Positions 59,365-64,000 of a stretch of 64,000 nt of DNA are shown piece after piece. The position numbers were made by a program, and so were the translations under genes. Under the pieces are notes generated by a model. The model did not search any database, was not told the DNA's origin, and saw nothing but the letters and a program-made list of their open reading frames with translations. This stretch comes from Beroe forskalii (taxonomy: Eukaryota; Ctenophora; Nuda; Beroida; Beroidae): the NCBI GenBank assembly GCA_011033025.1, contig WFMF01000127.1, positions 310,001 through 374,000 on the forward strand, read 5' to 3'. The stretch's first letter is position 1, and each line of letters begins with the position of its first letter.

Positions 59365-59485
59365 AGTTCGAGCTGCAGTTTTGTGTGTGCGGCGTAAGTT
59401 TGCGCGGCGTAAAGACATTCCATTTATATGTTTTTACGCCGCGCACACATACGCCGCGCACACAAAACTGCAGTACGAACTGTCA
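59365..59485. mobile_element. Inverted repeat with GCGCGGCGTA ends
   Basis: AGTTCGAGCTGCAGTTTTGT, GTGTGCGGCGTAAG at the left and ATACGCCGCGCACACAAAAC, TGCAGTACGAACT at the right, with an inner pair GCGGCGTAAA/TTTACGCCGC. A nearly closed hairpin of about 115 bp. Confidence 0.75.
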
Positions 59486-62400
59486 CTATTATACACTATA
59501 GAGATGTCAGCAATAGGTATACCTATATATATCCCTTGTATACACTATACACAGCATGTTTTGTAGTATGCAGCAGCTATATAGGTAGGATTGTATTCTC
59601 ACCCGAATATACTGCAAGATATTCTAGGCAGTTGAAAGTGACGTCATTATCAGGCGTTAACATGGTGTTTCGATGACATGGAATATATATCGCTTATATT
59701 TTGACGGGTGTTTTATATATGATATAGTTGAGAGTTCTTGCCATGTGGGCTTATTATTAGAGTGCTGTGTAGTTAGATTTTGTATAGTTCGTTGTACTAT
59801 GTAAGTATACTTGAGTAGCATAGAAACTGTAGAATTATAGAAACTTTTGAAACTTAGCTGTACTTCTGTCTGTTTCCGTTTCATAGTTTCATGCAGGTCG
59901 CACGTGCACTATTTTCATTATCCCATTTGGGGGTGTTCTGATCTTACCTGAACTCCTAAATAGATCGAAAAATTGACAATCAATTGATCGCAAAACTAGT
60001 TGATCGCAAAATCATAAAATTAACTGAAAACCTTTTGAAAAACATGAAAATTTGTGCTTCATCTGGCGATGTTCGTTGCCATAAGAAACCACTTACATGC
60101 CTGAACGTAAGTGCGTTCTCACCTGCAAACACGTACTTATCAGCACGTACTCACCTGTACGTATACTTGTCGAACACACGTACTTTCCGGCTTTAAACCA
60201 ATCAGCACGCAGTCTTACCTTCATTCTGCCCTGTGATTGGCTGAGCCATTAGCACACATCACGTGACACGAACGAGTCTGCACATGCAAGCAGAAACTTG
60301 CGACAAATACCTGTCTTGTGGTAATTTGATAGCTTCCTGTAACCCATTATAGTTATTAATTGCCGCCCACTAAACATGAAATACCCGACTTTTCCTATTA
60401 TAATTCACCATTCTAAACCCTGATAATGACGCCATTCTTAATAGCCTAAAATTCGTTAGCGATCCTTGCGATTGAGTCTCTCAGTTGCTAGACCAGAGTA
60501 AGAGTAGGTACTGGTGTTTCCTTGTTTCGTCGTATGGTCACATTAATTCATAGGTTGAAAGTTGACGAGTTATATTCGCTCAAACTTGTCAAATAATTAT
60601 CGCTGTATTGTACTTGAGTACTTGTACTTTGTTTCTATTGTGAGTCCTGAGGTCCTTCTTTCTTCCTTTACTGTTTCTAACGAGTAGTCAAATTTTAGTG
60701 CTGCAAAGTATAATGAAATACTGAAACAGGTGTCACGAATCAGAGCAATGAGGATCATTCTAAAATTTCTGAGTCGCACGGCACCATTTTCGAACGTGGA
60801 TACGCTGTTTAATCAGTATCACGTACTTATAAATGATGGTCGTGAGGAAGGGCGTTTTCAGAACTCGCCTCACATTTATTATCGTCCCTCTGAAACGACA
60901 AAAAGAGACTTGACAGGGACTCAGCTTCACTCGTTTCTGCCCTCTAGTTAATTGTTAAGTAGTAAAAGGCTATTTATTGATTGAGGTTTACAAACTTAAG
61001 TAGAAGGGTCCCCTGTTGCCGTGTTTCACCCTAAGGGGCGGATGACAGATGTATCATTATTAAGAGTAACGGTCCTTTGATCCCATTGTTAATTTGTAAC
61101 ATTACGTTTATTTTTTCATTAAAGTATCAACAAGCATTGGCTTGTATAGTGCCAGTCGTATGCTGCAAGGTATGTTGTTAAATCAATGGACAATCATGTA
61201 GCCACGTGTTTAAAATTATTGTGAAGGTTTTTCCTAAATATAATGGATTTATAGTTTCCTGAACAATTGTTTCGTCATCCTCATTGATAAACTGGTCATT
61301 ATTATTGGCCCTATTATTGGTCCCAAGTTGAGCGCCAACGCGCACGCTGACGATTCCGACATGCTTAACCCATATTCTCCCATTGTCCTATATATAGGAC
61401 AGGTACTATATAGAAGCCTCATTTTGCAGAGAAACGTTATTTTTACTCAATTTCTTTTGCACTGCATGCCTGAAGGATGTATTGGGTCGTAGAAACAAAC
61501 CTGAATGCATGGTTATTTTTTGAATGCATGATATATGCATAGAAAGTGGTACAATTTTCATGATTTCCAATTAACATGACCTAGCGTGATATTTCCCAAA
61601 ATTTGGACCAGCATGAATCTCGTTTTTACCTGTTATCGATAGCCAAGGCATGTGCAAATAATTATGGGCGGTTAAATTTTGTATATAAGAAATGCATAAT
61701 TGCATAAAATTCATGCATAATTGAGTGTACTATATATAGTACGTTATTTGAAAATAGACGTACTATATCTGGTACGTCCTATAGTAGGACATTATATGAA
61801 AATTTATGTCCTAAATATAGCACGTACTATATGTAGGACATTAATTTTTGAATAATGCTCTACATATAGCACGTATCTCGACATATAAGCCTCAACAGAC
61901 TCGGCTAAAGCTCACTTAAATATGTTTGGTGGACTTGATTGGGCCTTTAGCACCAAAAAAAGTTTGCTGCAGAGTAAAAAACCACCATGGAGTAAAGCCT
62001 GTAGTGGAGTTTTAGTCCGTCAATCAATTCTACTGATGGAAGTTGCTAGCAGAATTTGCTCCGCAAGTGAACTCTGCTCCTATATCATGCATGTGTTCTA
62101 CATTAGCGAAAAATAGTTCATAACGAACTCCTCAGTCCACCAGCGGAGTCTATTTTGCCGAGGAATCAACATGTATGAAAAACAGTTTACATTGTACCAA
62201 GTGGTGTCTACATCTATCATATTGTGGTAATATTCGCATTGATTGAGCCTCGTTTCAATGGATAAGGACACTGCCAATTGCCAGCACAGGGGCCACTGGA
62301 CATCACCTCACCAAATGCCTGGCGTCTATTTGAACTGCATTTTACAGGAAATTATATCAACTTCCCTCCTCCAAGTTAAAAGTTACTGAATGATTAATTT

Positions 62401-62544
62401 AAATGCCGTGCAAACATGAACTAGTACGTGTATACAAACCCCCAACTGATCCCTCTTGACCACCGTCTGATCACTATTTAAACTGACCATTTTCAATCGC
62501 TTATCAACACGTCTTGTCCATTTATTTAGCCATTGGTACACTTT

Positions 62545-63540
62545 CATAGGTCAGGAGAGGTTAACCAAGGGGTCAGGAGAGGTTAACCAAGGGGCAAGGG
62601 ATCAGGAGAGGTCAACCAAGGGGTCAGGAGAGGTTAACCAAGGGGTCAGGAGAGGTTAACCAAGGGGTCAGGAGAGGTCAACCAAGGGGCAAGGGATCAG
62701 GAGAGGTCAACCAAGGGGTCAGGAGAGGTCAACCAAGGGGTCAGGAGAGGTCAACCAAGGGATCAGGAGAGGTTAACCAAGGGATCAGGAGAGGTCAACC
62801 AAGGGGTCAGGAGAGGTCAACCAAGGGGTCAGGAGAGGTCAACCAAGGGGTCAGGAGAGGTCAACCAAGGGGTCAGGAGAGGTCAACCAAGGGGTCAGGA
62901 GAGGTCAACCAAGGGGTCAGGAGAGGTCAACCAAGGGATCAAGAGAGGTTAACCAAGGGGTCAGGAGTGGTTATTGGTTAACCAAGGGATCAAGAGAGGT
63001 TAACCAAGGGGTCAGGAGAGGTCAACCAAGGGGCAAGGGATCAGGAGAGGTCAACCAAGGGGTCAGTAGAGGTCAACCAAGGGGCAAGGGGTCAGGAGAG
63101 GTTAACCAAGGGGTCAGGAGAGGTCAACCAAGGGATCAGGATAGGTCAACCAAGGGGTCAGGAGAGGTCAACCAAGGGGTCAGGAGAGGTTAACCAAGGG
63201 GCAAGGGATCAGGAGAGGTCAACCAAGGGGTCAGGAGAGGTCAACCAAGGGGTCAGGAGAGGTTAACCAAGGGGTCAGGAGAGGTCAACCAAGGGGTCAG
63301 GAGAGGTTAACCAAGGGGTCAGGAGAGGTCAACCAAGGGGTCAGGAGAGGTCAACCAAGGGGTCAGGAGAGGTTAACCAAGGGGTCAGGAGAGGTCAACC
63401 AAGGGGTCAGGAGAGGTCAACCAAGGGATCAGGAGAGGTCAACCAAGGGATCAAGAGAGGTTAACCAAGGGGTCAGGAGTGGTTATTGGTTAACCAAGGG
63501 ATCAAGAGAGGTTAACCAAGGGGTCAGGAGAGGTTCATCA
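62545..63540. repeat. 1-kb minisatellite, unit 22 bp
   Basis: About 43 copies of GGTCAGGAGAGGTCAACCAAG and one base, with C/T at GGT(C/T)AACC and GGTCAGG/GATCAGG variants, and an inserted GGGGCAAGGGATCAG form recurring about six times. A longer variant block, GGTCAGGAGTGGTTATTGGT then TAACCAAGGGATCAAGAGAG, occurs twice (about 62955 and 63470). Confidence 0.95.
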
Positions 63541-64000
63541 GGGGTCAGTAGAGGGTTGCCAGGAGTCAGAGAGTCATTTGTACACTTTCATAGGACCAAA
63601 ATAAGTTTTTGCTCCAGTTTTTCCTTCAATATGTTTGAAAACATCTGTAAATTTCGCCGGATTGTCCACTTATTGACTCCCTACTACGTTTTATGAGACC
63701 CGTACTATATATAGTACATCATTTTTGAAATGATGTCCTTTATATAGTACAGCTAACGGTATATTTCAAATAACGTCCTATATATAGTACGGGCCGCCGC
63801 GCACGTGCAGAAGATGGTTGGGGCTCAAAACTTTCCTCAAACCTTAGTTAGGGTTATACTAGTCTTCAGACAAAAAATCAGCTCAAAAGATTGACGTTTT
63901 CGCGGGGGGGGATCAGGGACTAAGTGCAAGACACGAGGCCGGGGTGGGTGGTGTTTGGCGCTTGGCGAAATCACTTAGTCCACTGTACTAACTGAGGTGG

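Larger units (their letters stand above)
56775..64000. other. Right-hand intergenic region, no gene seen
   Basis: 7.2 kb downstream of the secreted-protein gene. It holds the CACGTGAC cluster (57759-58235), a TGACGTCA-type element (58012-58073), a 20-bp repeat (58370-58470), an inverted repeat (59365-59485), short TATATAG palindromes (61385-61870, 63690-63800) and a 1-kb minisatellite (62545-63540). Frames such as 58266-58658, 60730-60951 and 61922-62116 show no recognised protein. Confidence 0.5.

Noticed and set aside
62545-63540. Possible CRISPR-like array
   Set aside because: Units are contiguous 22-bp repeats without unique spacers, in animal DNA; it is a minisatellite.

Overview
This is a window of animal (metazoan) nuclear DNA. 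It has AT-rich intergenic sequence, many short introns with GT..AG ends and matching phases, animal-type genes (a GDPD1-like phospholipase with eight exons, a secreted VWD/C8/TIL/VWC/Ig protein), a LINE ORF1 remnant, many short inverted-repeat (MITE-like) elements and many minisatellites. The phylum cannot be fixed from sequence alone; a marine invertebrate or early-branching animal would fit. Exon structures below were built by hand from splice signals, phase agreement and protein similarity recalled from known families. No database search was run.

Layout. Minus-strand block (1-18.3 kb): the first codons of a gene running off the left edge (1-63); a single-exon RHM-type nucleotide-rhamnose synthase with one apparent frameshift (795-2496); a GDPD1-like glycerophosphodiesterase (4459-6863); a small unrecognised gene carrying a 21-bp in-frame minisatellite (7399-8778); a larger unrecognised gene with two possible 3' ends, one of them a degenerate SGNH-hydrolase-like exon (10048-15393); and a LINE ORF1 remnant (15717-18110) split by a 1.95-kb palindromic DNA element with an 8-bp target duplication. 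A CpG-rich repeat patch follows (18.3-19.0 kb).

Plus-strand block (19.9-56.8 kb): a gene of at least 13 exons for a very acidic Glu/Pro/Val-rich, probably disordered protein (about 980 residues, 5' end not found; 20109-34905); a repeat-rich gap (34.9-41.5 kb); and a 36-exon gene for a secreted extracellular protein of about 1545 residues (41474-56774) with a signal peptide, LamG-like region, two VWD-C8-TIL-VWC units, Ig domains and a Lys/Asp tail. The last 7 kb hold no gene I can support, but have a cluster of CACGTGAC sites and a 1-kb minisatellite.

Most unusual signal: in the secreted-protein gene (and in GDPD) exon-intron boundaries are repeatedly duplicated in tandem. Donor sites occur two or three times in a row, acceptors occur twice, one acceptor has become an array of about nine copies, and some introns begin and end with the same 8-9 bp of exon sequence. 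That is what intron gain or boundary shift by local tandem duplication would leave. Two genes carry changes that affect function: the rhamnose synthase has an intact reductase domain fused to a dehydratase domain lacking its catalytic motifs, and the SGNH-like exon has lost its catalytic His.
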